Origin: Robertkochia marina
GTDB taxonomy: Bacteria; Bacteroidota; Bacteroidia; Flavobacteriales; Flavobacteriaceae
Direction of reading: 5' to 3'
DNA length: 64,000 bases
Assembly: GCF_004799345.1 (NCBI RefSeq)
Contig: NZ_SSMC01000001.1
Location: forward strand, 1,178,001-1,242,000
The first letter of the stretch is position 1. The number at the start of each line of letters is the position of its first letter. Position numbers and translations under genes: made by a program. Below are positions 53,172 to 62,038 of this stretch, one piece after another. The notes beneath the pieces were generated by a model, which had not been told where the DNA came from, made no database searches, and was given only the letters and a program-made list of their open reading frames with translations.

Positions 53172-54323
53172 TTAGCTTAAGAAATTTTTGATGGTGTCTG
53201 TAATGTATTGTATCTGTTCATCATCAAGCTCGGTATGCATGGGCAGAGAAATAACTTCCTGTACCAATCTGTTGGTTACGGGGAAATCTGCTTCATTGTA
53301 GCGTTCATCTGCATAGGCTTTTTGCTTGTGCAGGGGAATAGGGTAGTAAATACCATGGGGGATGTCTTTTTCTGCCAGGTGTTTAGCCAGGGCATCTCTT
53401 TTACCGTTGGTAATTCTCAGGGTGTACTGATGAAAAACATGACAATCGCAGGTATCGCAGATATGATCACAACCGGAAACCATTTTCGGAAGTACAACAT
53501 GGTTAACATCCTTCAAGGCCGCATTGTATTTCCTGGCTGAGGTTCTTCTTTTACGATTATACTCATCAAGTAAGGGGAGTTTTGCTCTCAAAACAACAGC
53601 TTGTATAGAATCAAGCCTTGAATTTACCCCTACTACATCATGGTGATAACGTTCATACATGCCGTGATTCACGATACCCCTGATGATGTGAGCAAGGTCG
53701 TCGTCGTTGGTAAAGATGGCACCTCCGTCACCATAGCATCCAAGGTTTTTTGAAGGAAAGAAAGAGGTGGCCGCCACGTGCCCGATGGTACCTGATTTAC
53801 GTTTACTTCCGTCCGGAGCTGTATAGGTTGCCCCGATTCCCTGTGCGTTATCTTCAATTACATACAGGTTGTGCTTTTCTGCAATTTTCATGATGGCATC
53901 CATATTGGCACATTGACCAAAAAGATGTACAGGTACAATGGCTTTGGTTTTAGGCGTAATGGCCTTTTCCAGTGCCTGAATATCGATGTTGAAGGTATCT
54001 TCTTCCACATCAACCAGAACAGGAGTTAATTTCAAAAGGGCGATCACTTCTACGGTCGCGGCGAAAGTAAAATCGGCCGTGATCACTTCATCTCCGGGTT
54101 CAAGTCCGAGTCCCATCATGGCGATCTGAAGGGCATCGGTTCCATTTGCACAAGGAATCACGTGCTTGACACCCAGGTAGTCTTCCAGTTCCTTTTGAAA
54201 ATTGTGTACTTCAGGTCCGTTGATGAAGGCAGCGGAATCAAGTACCTCATTTATTGATGTGTTTACGCGGTCTTTTATGGATTGAAATTGACCCTGGAGG
54301 TCAACCATCTGAATTTTCCTCAT
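53172..54323 (-). CDS. DegT/DnrJ/EryC1 family aminotransferase
   Basis: A PLP-dependent sugar aminotransferase of 383 residues: PCANGTDALQIAMMGL, ADFTFAATVEVI, EDNAQGIGATY and the PLP lysine in SFFPSKNLGCYGDGGAI. It converts a keto-sugar nucleotide to an amino sugar for surface glycans (WbpE/DegT-type). Just before the HVFHQYTLRI motif there is an odd cysteine group, C285-x3-C289-x2-C292-x-C294 (CDHICDTCDC). A TAATTTTG -7-like box lies 33 bp upstream on the minus strand. First gene of the pair with galE; divergent from waaA. Confidence 0.93.
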   Translation of the reverse strand: MRKIQMVDLQGQFQSIKDRVNTSINEVLDSAAFINGPEVHNFQKELEDYLGVKHVIPCANGTDALQIAMMGLGLEPGDEVITADFTFAATVEVIALLKLTPVLVDVEEDTFNIDIQALEKAITPKTKAIVPVHLFGQCANMDAIMKIAEKHNLYVIEDNAQGIGATYTAPDGSKRKSGTIGHVAATSFFPSKNLGCYGDGGAIFTNDDDLAHIIRGIVNHGMYERYHHDVVGVNSRLDSIQAVVLRAKLPLLDEYNRKRRTSARKYNAALKDVNHVVLPKMVSGCDHICDTCDCHVFHQYTLRITNGKRDALAKHLAEKDIPHGIYYPIPLHKQKAYADERYNEADFPVTNRLVQEVISLPMHTELDDEQIQYITDTIKNFLS

Positions 54324-54422
54324 TGGTGCGGAATCTTAATTGATTACTAGTTCTGCAAAATTAAGCAACTGGGGTCAATGAATTATGAGAAAGAACCGTA
54401 ATTTAGCCCCAAACTCGAAAAA

Positions 54423-55667
54423 GTGCTCTTTGTTTACGACCTACTGGTATATTTAAGCGGTTTCCTGATCAAATGCATTGCCTTTTTTAATGAGAAACTC
54501 TCTCTATTTGTTAAAGGGCGTAAGCACGTTTTTGCCGATCTGGAAAAAGAAATATTATCAACAGACAGGGTGATCTGGTTTCATACGGCTTCCCTGGGAG
54601 AATTCGAGCAAGGCCTGCCCGTAATAGAGCAAACCAAAAAGGACTTTCCTGGACATAAGATCGTTTTAAGTTTTTTTTCTCCATCGGGGTATGAGGTTAA
54701 GAAGAATACGGAAGTGGCCGATGTGGTGTGCTATCTGCCCATGGATACCAGAGCGAATGCCAAACGATTTCTTGATCTTCTCCATCCTGAACTGGCAGTA
54801 TTCGTTAAATATGAATTTTGGCCCAATTACCTTCATGAGCTGCATAAACGAGAAATAAACACCTTATTGATCTCAGCGATCTTTCGGGAAAACCAGGCCT
54901 TTTTTAAATGGTATGGTACATTTATGAGACGCTCCTTAAAAACCTTTACACACCTCTTTGTACAGGATCAGGGATCAGCCAGCCTGTTGAAAAGTATTGG
55001 TATCATAGATGTCAGTGTAAGCGGAGATACCCGTTTTGACAGGGTTCATGAGATCCTTTCAAGAGATAATACCCTTGACTTCATGGAGGAATTTAAGGGA
55101 ACGCATACGTTGTTTGTGGCCGGGAGCACCTGGCCTGACGATGAGGCGGTGATTGTTCCTTATATAAAGGAGCAACGGCAAGCTCATTTTAAATACCTCA
55201 TTGCCCCGCATAATATGAAGCCCAAAATGATCAATGATCTGGCAGATGCTCTTGGAGATGATGTGATACGTTTTAGTGAGCGGGAAACAAAAGATCTTAC
55301 AACTGCAAAAGTGCTGATCCTGGATACAATTGGATTACTAACCAGGGTGTATAGCTATGCAGATATGGCTTATGTTGGGGGCGGACTCGGTGATACCGGC
55401 CTTCATAATACCCTTGAACCTGCCGTTTTTGGCATTCCTGTAATTATCGGACCGAACTATGATGGTTTTCGAGAGGCTGAACTATTGGTAGAAGCCGGCG
55501 GGATAGCGGTTATTTCTGATAAAAAATCTTTCAATTACCTAATGGGGCAACTTTCTGTAAAACAAGAACTTGTAAGTAAAATGGGAGCTGTAAATAAAGA
55601 ATTTATTGAAAAAAACAGGGGTGCCGTGATCCAAATCACTCATTACACACGTACATTAATCAAGTAA
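54423..55667 (+). CDS. waaA: 3-deoxy-D-manno-octulosonic acid (Kdo) transferase
   Basis: A GT-B glycosyltransferase of 414 residues with GTG start at 54423. An N-terminal hydrophobic helix (LLVYLSGFLIKCIAFF) anchors it to the inner membrane. The Kdo transferase signatures are WFHTASLGEFEQGLPVI, KYEFWPNYLHEL, SAIFRENQAFFKWYG and the donor-binding YVGGGLGDTGLHNTLEPAVFG. It adds Kdo to lipid A precursor, an essential LPS step. Next on the same strand, after 108 bp, is the Glu/Ala-rich lipoprotein gene. Confidence 0.95.
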   Translation: MLFVYDLLVYLSGFLIKCIAFFNEKLSLFVKGRKHVFADLEKEILSTDRVIWFHTASLGEFEQGLPVIEQTKKDFPGHKIVLSFFSPSGYEVKKNTEVADVVCYLPMDTRANAKRFLDLLHPELAVFVKYEFWPNYLHELHKREINTLLISAIFRENQAFFKWYGTFMRRSLKTFTHLFVQDQGSASLLKSIGIIDVSVSGDTRFDRVHEILSRDNTLDFMEEFKGTHTLFVAGSTWPDDEAVIVPYIKEQRQAHFKYLIAPHNMKPKMINDLADALGDDVIRFSERETKDLTTAKVLILDTIGLLTRVYSYADMAYVGGGLGDTGLHNTLEPAVFGIPVIIGPNYDGFREAELLVEAGGIAVISDKKSFNYLMGQLSVKQELVSKMGAVNKEFIEKNRGAVIQITHYTRTLIK

Positions 55668-55775
55668 TCTTTAGCAATTTTTATTAAAAAATTTGTTAAA
55701 AAACTTTTGCAGAGTATCGAAGAAAATCGTTTTTTCGTAGTGCAACTTTTATTTAGTAAAACTAAAACACAAACC

Positions 55776-56021
55776 ATGAAAAAAGTTATTTTAAGCCTTG
55801 CCCTAGTGCTTGCAATGGGAGTTTCATTAACTTCTTGTAGAGAAACTAAAAAAGAAGATACAGCTGTTGAAGAAGCTGTTGAACAAGTAGAAGAGGCTGC
55901 TGAAGAAACAGGTGAAGCTATGGAAGAAGCTGCTGAAGAAGCAGGAGATGCCATGGAAGAGGCCGCTGAAGAAGTAGAAGAGACTACTGAAGAAGTAATT
56001 GATACTACTTCTCAGGAGTAA
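55776..56021 (+). CDS. Small acidic Glu/Ala-rich lipoprotein
   Basis: A lipoprotein of 81 residues from the ATG at 55776 (MKKVILSLALVLAMGVSLTSC); 23 in-frame codons lie upstream but the signal peptide fixes the start. The mature chain after the lipobox Cys is almost only Glu, Ala, Val and Thr with a repeating pattern (VEEAAEETGEAMEEAAEEAG then DAMEEAAEEVEETTEEV), giving a strongly negative helix, perhaps with an 11-residue periodicity like apolipoproteins. Function is unknown; a surface charge or envelope spacer role is a guess. Own terminator downstream. Confidence 0.82.
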   Translation: MKKVILSLALVLAMGVSLTSCRETKKEDTAVEEAVEQVEEAAEETGEAMEEAAEEAGDAMEEAAEEVEETTEEVIDTTSQE

Positions 56022-56045
56022 TCCATATAGGACCTTCTAACTAAC

Positions 56046-56078
56046 AAAAAAAGCTCTGCATCGCAGGGCTTTTTTTTT
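56046..56078 (+). terminator. terminator of the acidic lipoprotein gene
   Basis: AGCTCTGC / GCAGGGCT stem (one T-G pair), loop ATC, flanked by A run and T run. Confidence 0.85.
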
Positions 56079-56138
56079 GGACGCACCTCAGGGACTTTTA
56101 TGTTTAAATAGTTAAATTGAGGAGAGATCTGATAAAAT

Positions 56139-56879
56139 ATGTGTTATCATACCAGCCAGACTAAAACCACTTCACAATTAGAAAGGCGCTTTAAAGTAAA
56201 GCGTGACCCTGAGTTCGATATAGGCGAAACAGATTTTACTTTCTACCATTCCAACGGCTTCGCTCATCAAAATTTACTGATGATCCCCCAGGAGAAGCCT
56301 TCATTCCTCACCCCGGCTATGTGGGGTATTATGCCTCCGGATCAGGCGGGAGCAAATTATAAACAGTACTACAAGGAGAGCATACGGTTTGGAAGCGGGC
56401 TTAATGCACGTTCGGAGAAACTTTTTGATCATTTTATTTATAAGAGATCTGCCTTAAGCCGAAGGTGTATTATTCCGGTTGACGGTTTCTTTGAACCTCA
56501 TGAGCACCTGAAGAAAAAATACCCGTATTTCATTACCAGACAGGACAGAGAAAGTTTTGCGCTGGCTGGCATATACAACAGGAGTCCTGATGGGTATGTA
56601 ACCATGGCTGTTTTAACAAGGGAGGCCTCTCCCTTTTTCTCTGACATTCACAATGTAAAAAAGCGCCAGCCGGTGATCTTACATGGAATAGCTGAAAAGA
56701 CATGGCTTGACCCTGAACTGGAGGAAGAAAGCGTGAGGGAATTACTGGAAACTGCCTATCCCGACGAAAAATTAGAAGGATACCCGGTAAGTAAAGACCT
56801 CTACAAGAGCAAAGTCAATTCTGATCATGCAGAGATCCTTACCAGGTATAATTATCCCGAATTAAATACCTTGTTTTAA
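56139..56879 (+). CDS. yedK: SRAP domain protein (YedK/HMCES family)
   Basis: A 246-residue SOS response-associated peptidase-type protein. The catalytic Cys2 follows Met1 (MCYHTSQ) and becomes N-terminal on methionine removal. The other site residues are visible: Asn in FGSGLNARSE, Glu in CIIPVDGFFEPHE and His in IHNVKKRQPVIL. SRAP proteins crosslink to abasic sites in single-stranded DNA and shield them. It is convergent with the GH3 gene and belongs functionally with dinB and mfd in this window, though unlinked. Confidence 0.95.
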   Translation: MCYHTSQTKTTSQLERRFKVKRDPEFDIGETDFTFYHSNGFAHQNLLMIPQEKPSFLTPAMWGIMPPDQAGANYKQYYKESIRFGSGLNARSEKLFDHFIYKRSALSRRCIIPVDGFFEPHEHLKKKYPYFITRQDRESFALAGIYNRSPDGYVTMAVLTREASPFFSDIHNVKKRQPVILHGIAEKTWLDPELEEESVRELLETAYPDEKLEGYPVSKDLYKSKVNSDHAEILTRYNYPELNTLF

Positions 56880-56897
56880 AACCGGGTATTTACTTCA

Positions 56898-59186
56898 TCA
56901 GAATATATTATTCTTGTAATAAAAGGAGGTGTCAAGGCTCGTTTCTGAGCTGCCTCCTATAAATATGCTGAAATTGCCTGTTTCTGCCTGCCAACGATTA
57001 TGATCAGTGTAAAAGGCCAGATCTTCTTCAGAAATAGTCATAATTATGGTTTGGGTTTCTCCCGGCTTAAGGATTACCTGCATAAATTTCTTAAGCTCTT
57101 TTACCGGTCTTGTTCTGCTGGCAACATGGTCTCTAATGTACAACTGGGCCGTTTCTGTACCTGTGCGTTCTCCCGTATTGGTGAGTTCAAAACTGACTTC
57201 CAGGACCTCTTCATCCTGTATACTGTCTTTAGATATTTTCAATTTATCATATTTAAAAGAAGTATAACTTAATCCATGGCCGAAAGGGTAGAGGGGGGTG
57301 TTTTCCATATCGATATAGTGCGACCAGAAAACTTCTCCAGGATTATTAGTGTTGGGTCTGCCTGTGTTCATGTAATTGTAATACAGGGGTAACTGACCTA
57401 CATCTTTGGGGAAGGTCATGGGTAATTTACCTGATGGGGTATGATCTCCGTAGAGTACCTGAGCAATGGCGTGTCCGCTTTCAGATCCCAGTTGCCATGC
57501 CTCTACAATGGCCGGAATGTTCTTATCGGCCCAATTTATGGTCAGGGGTCGGCCGTTCATCAGTACCAGGATTACGTTCTTATTTACCTTGTAAACAGCC
57601 TCGAGGAGTTCTTGTTGAAGTCCGGGGAGATCAAGAGATGCCCTACTTCTGGCCTCTCCTGAAAGAAAACCGTGTTCTCCGAGTACCATGATCACAGCAT
57701 CTTTTCCGCGGGCTGCTGCCACGGCTTGAGAGATACCACTGCGATCGGTGGTGTTTATAAGGGTTTCCCGGGTAAATGACGGAGTGCCTTCAATTAACTT
57801 GACACCCTGACGGTGGGTTATACGATTTCCGTCGTAGGCATTTAAGCCTTCAAGAACCGATACTGCTGTACTATCGTCGGCTGCGATACGCCAGTTGCCC
57901 AATGGCGATGTTTTGTCATCGGCAAGAGGTCCTATGAGCGCAATATTAAGCCCTTCTTTTTTTAAGGGCAGGAGATCATTTTCGTTCTTAAGAAGAACAA
58001 TAGAGTTCTTTGCCATTTCCAGCACGGCTGCATGGTGTTCATCACTACCTACGATCTCCTGTTCTCTTTCAGGGTCACAGTATTTGTATGGGTCATCAAA
58101 AAGTCCGAGTTCGAATTTCAGTCTTAGTATTCGGCGCACCGCGTCGTCAATGAGGCCTTCTTTAACAGCCCCATTTTCTACTAATTCTTTCAGATGGTTG
58201 AGGTAGTGATAGGATTCCATATCCATATCAGAGCCTGCTTTGATAGCTTTCAGGGCAGCATCTTTACCGTCTTTGGCATAACCATGGGAGATCATTTCGT
58301 CTATGGTGCCCCAGTCGGATACCACGAATCCTGAAAAATCCCAATCACCTTTTAAGATATCCCGCTGCAGCAATGCATTTCCGGTTGCAGGAATGCCATT
58401 GAGAATATTGAAAGAGTTCATAAAGGTTCTTACACCTGCCTCTTTTGCCGCTTTGAAAGGAGGGAGGATGGTGTTGTATAGGGTAGAGGTTCCTACATCT
58501 ACAGTGTTGTAATCTCGTCCGGCTTCAGAGAATCCATACCCGGCAAAATGTTTTGCACAGGCGGCTATGGTAAGGGGAGAGGAAAGGTCATCTCCCTGGA
58601 ACCCGGTAACCCTGGCGGCTGCTATTAAACTGCCCAGGTAGGGGTCTTCTCCGGCCCCCTCCATAACCCGGCCCCATCGGGCATCACGTGAAATATCCAC
58701 CATCGGTGCAAAGGTCCAGTTGATACCACTGGCTGCGGCCTCTCTGGCGGCTACTTCTGCCGATCGCCTGATCAACTCCATATTCCAACTGGCGGCCTCG
58801 GCCAGGGGGATGGGACTGATCGTTTTATACCCGTGAATAACATCGAAACCGATGATCAAAGGAATGCCTAATCTCGATTCTTCCACCGCGATCTTTTGCA
58901 CTTTCCGAACCTCTTCTACCCCTGTGACATTCAGCATGGAACCTACGCGTCCATTTCGGAGATCGTCGTACCTGGCCGCTGCATCTCCTTCCTTTGGGGC
59001 CGGGCCGGTAACATTCCAGAAGCCATTGTATTGGTTCATCTGTCCGACCTTTTCTTCAAGGGTCATAATAGCCAGTAAGGAGTCGACTTTTGTGGTTATT
59101 GGGTCGTTTATAGAGGTAACCGTGGCTTCTTTTTTACAAGAAAAGAACACGGCCGTAAGGATAAATAAAAGGGATATATTTTTCAT
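56898..59186 (-). CDS. GH3 beta-glucosidase, lipoprotein (BglX-like)
   Basis: A glycoside hydrolase family 3 enzyme of 762 residues with lipobox VFFSC at about residue 16, so anchored in the envelope. The N-terminal TIM barrel contains the nucleophile Asp in GFVVSDWGTIDEM (near residue 295). The alpha/beta sandwich (IVLLKNENDLLPLKK) and the fibronectin-like C-terminus (GHGLSYTSFKYDKLKI, ETAQLYIRD) are present. It releases glucose from beta-glucan oligosaccharides and probably completes the degradation begun by the GH16 enzymes of the neighbouring PUL, from which it is separated by one plus-strand gene. Confidence 0.95.
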   Translation of the reverse strand: MKNISLLFILTAVFFSCKKEATVTSINDPITTKVDSLLAIMTLEEKVGQMNQYNGFWNVTGPAPKEGDAAARYDDLRNGRVGSMLNVTGVEEVRKVQKIAVEESRLGIPLIIGFDVIHGYKTISPIPLAEAASWNMELIRRSAEVAAREAAASGINWTFAPMVDISRDARWGRVMEGAGEDPYLGSLIAAARVTGFQGDDLSSPLTIAACAKHFAGYGFSEAGRDYNTVDVGTSTLYNTILPPFKAAKEAGVRTFMNSFNILNGIPATGNALLQRDILKGDWDFSGFVVSDWGTIDEMISHGYAKDGKDAALKAIKAGSDMDMESYHYLNHLKELVENGAVKEGLIDDAVRRILRLKFELGLFDDPYKYCDPEREQEIVGSDEHHAAVLEMAKNSIVLLKNENDLLPLKKEGLNIALIGPLADDKTSPLGNWRIAADDSTAVSVLEGLNAYDGNRITHRQGVKLIEGTPSFTRETLINTTDRSGISQAVAAARGKDAVIMVLGEHGFLSGEARSRASLDLPGLQQELLEAVYKVNKNVILVLMNGRPLTINWADKNIPAIVEAWQLGSESGHAIAQVLYGDHTPSGKLPMTFPKDVGQLPLYYNYMNTGRPNTNNPGEVFWSHYIDMENTPLYPFGHGLSYTSFKYDKLKISKDSIQDEEVLEVSFELTNTGERTGTETAQLYIRDHVASRTRPVKELKKFMQVILKPGETQTIIMTISEEDLAFYTDHNRWQAETGNFSIFIGGSSETSLDTSFYYKNNIF

Positions 59187-59461
59187 TACATTATAGTTTT
59201 GTACATCTCAAAGAGTCTAGCGTTTAAGGGTTGGTTGAACAGAATAACAGTTCATAGTAATACCTGGTTTTTACATGTAAGCGTGAGACTTGATGTTTTA
59301 AATTGGGTTGTCAAATTAAAATGAGAGGGATATGATTTTGATTTCTAAACATTTACTAAATTTAAAAGGAATTTCTTAAAAGACGAATCAAATATTTATT
59401 CCGACTCTATTTACCGCCCCATTAACTCCCGGTTTTAACGCTAATAGAAAACAAACGTCAT

Positions 59462-59932
59462 ATGGATGGAGATCAAATGTCAAAAAATAATATGACCACA
59501 ATAAAGGTCAGCCCGCTTTGCGGGCTTGATGAGCAGGAGGCTATCATGTGCCTGGCTTATATCATTATGGGGACTCATAATTTCACCCCGGAAGAGATCA
59601 ACAGTTATCAGGCTATGGCCAGAAAGTTTTGCAGCGCTGAACTCGATCTGATGAAATGTCAGGATAAGTTTCACGATATGCTCAGAGATCACAAGAATGA
59701 AAAAATTATTAAAGACTGTATTCAGGTAATACGGGAAAAATACCGGGAAACAGTGTTCGCCTGGTTGGTAGACGGAGTTGCTGCCGACGATCATTACACC
59801 TACGATGAGGAGGACTATATTATATTGATTCGCGATGAAATAGGTATGTCAAAAGAACGTGCCAACCTGATCATGGATGTCATGACCATTAAGAATAAAA
59901 AATACAAGAGTCTAAGTCGGAAAGAATCTTAA
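59462..59932 (+). CDS. Hypothetical TerB-like helical protein
   Basis: A 156-residue cytoplasmic, mainly helical protein. The tail around EEDYIILIRDEIGMSKERANLI and the segment LDEQEAIMCLAYIIMG are reminiscent of TerB-like domains, but the match is weak. ATGs at 59477 and 59489 are alternative starts. It interrupts the GH3-GH16 stretch on the opposite strand. No partner genes for tellurite resistance are present. Confidence 0.6.
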   Translation: MDGDQMSKNNMTTIKVSPLCGLDEQEAIMCLAYIIMGTHNFTPEEINSYQAMARKFCSAELDLMKCQDKFHDMLRDHKNEKIIKDCIQVIREKYRETVFAWLVDGVAADDHYTYDEEDYIILIRDEIGMSKERANLIMDVMTIKNKKYKSLSRKES

Positions 59933-59998
59933 AGACATACGACTTTCACTAATCAAAGGATTTTCAAGGAACGTATATGTAATTTTCTACATGGGTCT

Positions 59999-60760
59999 TC
60001 AGGGGGTGTTCTTCCACACTTTTATATGTTCTATTTTGTATTCAGCCGGAAGACTGTGAGGGTCTATTTCCTGTCCGGCAAAAGTTCCTCCTACTGCAAG
60101 ATTGATCAACAGATAAAAAGGTTGGTCAAAGGGCCAGGTATCCTTGTTCTTTACTTCTGGGGCATAGGTGTATACCGGGGTATTATCCACATAAAAGCGA
60201 ATGGCTTCAGAAGTCCAGGACATTTTATAATCATGGAAACCTTTTTCAATGTTCTCAAAAGGAGTGGTTTTGCTGCTGGCATTGTCACCATGGGTAGCGG
60301 TGGTGTGCAGGGTGGTGAATATTTCACCGGGATTGCGTCCTACGTATTCCATGATATCGATCTCTCCGCAGGCCGGCCAACCCACCTGGTCTATATTAGA
60401 ACCTAACATCCAGAATGCCGGCCACAATCCTTTTCCGGGAGGAATATCGGCACGAATTTCCACGGTGCCATATTGAATTTCAAACTTTCCTTTGGTATTG
60501 ATCCTTGTGGAGGTGTAGAGCGTATCTTCCTTCCGGGCAGTAATTATTAACTTCCCGTCTTCAAGTCGGTGGTTGTTATCGGTGTAGGTTTGACGTTCAT
60601 TATTGCCCCATCCGCAAATGGTAGGACAACCATCGCCTGTTACGATATTCCAGAGCTCCGGGTTCAGGGTAGTACCCTCAAATTCTTCAGTGAGCATCAA
60701 TTCCTCGTTTTGACACGAACTCAAATAAAAGCTGAATAAAAGTATGAACGGTAAATATCT
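59999..60760 (-). CDS. GH16 endo-beta-1,3-glucanase, lipoprotein
   Basis: A compact GH16 enzyme of 253 residues. Start at 60760 (MRYLPFILLFSFYLSSC), giving a lipobox; 16 in-frame codons upstream are not needed. The catalytic motif is ACGEIDIMEYVG (ExDxxE), with WGNNERQTYTDNN and WPAFWMLGSNIDQVGWP typical of laminarinases. It cuts beta-1,3-glucan internally at the cell surface. Downstream of the other GH16 gene, with a hairpin between. Confidence 0.94.
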   Translation of the reverse strand, partial: RYLPFILLFSFYLSSCQNEELMLTEEFEGTTLNPELWNIVTGDGCPTICGWGNNERQTYTDNNHRLEDGKLIITARKEDTLYTSTRINTKGKFEIQYGTVEIRADIPPGKGLWPAFWMLGSNIDQVGWPACGEIDIMEYVGRNPGEIFTTLHTTATHGDNASSKTTPFENIEKGFHDYKMSWTSEAIRFYVDNTPVYTYAPEVKNKDTWPFDQPFYLLINLAVGGTFAGQEIDPHSLPAEYKIEHIKVWKNTP

Positions 60761-60780
60761 CATAATCAATATTTTCAAAT

Positions 60781-60811
60781 AAAATGCTGCACCATAATGG
60801 CACAGCATTTT
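60781..60811 (-). terminator. hairpin between the two GH16 genes
   Basis: AAAATGCTG / CAGCATTTT with an inner CCAT/ATGG pair; on the minus strand T4 follows. Possibly partial terminator or mRNA 3'-end stabiliser. Confidence 0.6.
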
Positions 60812-60831
60812 AAAACTAATTCACCTATGAA

Positions 60832-61929
60832 CTATTGGTAAACTCTTATATAATCGATTTCCATGCTGCCTGATGAGAATGATTCATCGATAGTGCCTCC
60901 CAGGTTGCCTCCCATGGCAATATTCAGCAGGAGATAGAAGTCCTGGTTATAGGGAAGCTCACTGCTGTTGGGTGATTCAAAGAAAAGGTTGCCGTCTACA
61001 AAGAAGTCCATTCCGTTTTCATCCCAATTCAGGCTGTATATATGGTATTCTGTAGAGACGTTGGAAACATCTGTCCAGTAATATCGTGCATTGCCAGCGT
61101 GGTAAAATTCATCGTGGGTGGCTGCTGAAACGCGACCGGGGTCATTGCCGGTATGTTCCATAATGTCGATCTCGCCGCATTTTGGCCATCCCACCTGGTC
61201 AATATTCGATCCTAACATCCAGATGGCCGGCCAGGTGCCGCCTCCTTCAGGAAGTTTGGCACGTACTTCAACACGGCCATAGGTAAATGCAAACTTGTTC
61301 TTAGTGGTGATTCTTGCCGAGGTATAGTTATACCCATTTCGTGCTTCTGCCTTTGCGGTTATCTTAAGAACATCATCTTCCACAATAATGTTATCGGGTT
61401 CATTGGTATACCATTGTTGCTCGCCATTGCCCCAACCGCATATACCTTGGTCACAGCCATCACCTAACTCGAAATTCCAAAACTCGGGGTCAGGAGCGCC
61501 TTCTTGTTCAAATTCCTGAGCCCATACCAGGTCCGGATCAACAAATACCGAAACGGTTATTTCCCTGCTCAAAGAAGTGTTTCCTTCTCCCAGGGCGGTT
61601 ACGGTTACCGAATAGGTTCCGGTAGCACCGAAGGTTATCGTAGTGGCGCCATCAGGGGCATTCACCTCCTGGTTGTTAAAGGCGTATTGATAATCTAAAG
61701 CATTAGTTGCACTGGCTTCGAAGTGAACGATACCACTTCCATTTCCTTCAGGATCAGTATTCTCTCCTACAATTTGAAACGATACTTGCAGGTTGGTAGG
61801 AGGGGTGTCCTTTTCATCGATCGCCGGTTCACTATCTCCTGAGCAGGAGTACTGCAACAGGGAGAGGAACAGCATAACCGACAAGGTTTGGAATATCTTT
61901 TGCATTTTTCCTTTTTTAGTCATATTCAT
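60832..61929 (-). CDS. GH16 beta-glucanase with N-terminal PKD-like module, lipoprotein
   Basis: About 365 residues; start at 61929 or 61905 (MQKIFQTLSVML), lipobox LLQYSC. Residues near 45-130 form a PKD/Ig-like module (LQVSFQIVG, GSGIVHFEASATNALDY, GTYSVTVTALG) closely related to the module of the next gene upstream. The GH16 domain follows, with WGNGEQQWYTNEPDN, WPAIWMLGSNIDQVGWP and CGEIDIMEHTG (catalytic ExDxxE). A surface endo-beta-glucanase, probably on laminarin or a mixed-linkage glucan. Confidence 0.94.
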   Translation of the reverse strand: MNMTKKGKMQKIFQTLSVMLFLSLLQYSCSGDSEPAIDEKDTPPTNLQVSFQIVGENTDPEGNGSGIVHFEASATNALDYQYAFNNQEVNAPDGATTITFGATGTYSVTVTALGEGNTSLSREITVSVFVDPDLVWAQEFEQEGAPDPEFWNFELGDGCDQGICGWGNGEQQWYTNEPDNIIVEDDVLKITAKAEARNGYNYTSARITTKNKFAFTYGRVEVRAKLPEGGGTWPAIWMLGSNIDQVGWPKCGEIDIMEHTGNDPGRVSAATHDEFYHAGNARYYWTDVSNVSTEYHIYSLNWDENGMDFFVDGNLFFESPNSSELPYNQDFYLLLNIAMGGNLGGTIDESFSSGSMEIDYIRVYQ

Positions 61930-61942
61930 TGATATCATCAAG

Positions 61943-61983
61943 AAAAAACTCCTTCATAGCCGGGATGGGCAGGTGAAGGAGTT
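61943..61983 (-). terminator. terminator or attenuator between the glycan-binding protein and GH16 genes
   Basis: AACTCCTTCA / TGAAGGAGTT stem with a 17-nt loop, followed on the minus strand by six T. It could reduce read-through from the upstream PUL genes into the enzymes. Confidence 0.7.
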
Positions 61984-62038
61984 CTTGATATTGGATAAGT
62001 AAATCCTGTATTCTTTAAGTTTTACAGAATCACTTGGG

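Noticed and set aside
59462-59932. Part of a tellurite-resistance or stress-defence cluster
   Set aside because: Only a weak TerB-like impression and no ter genes nearby.
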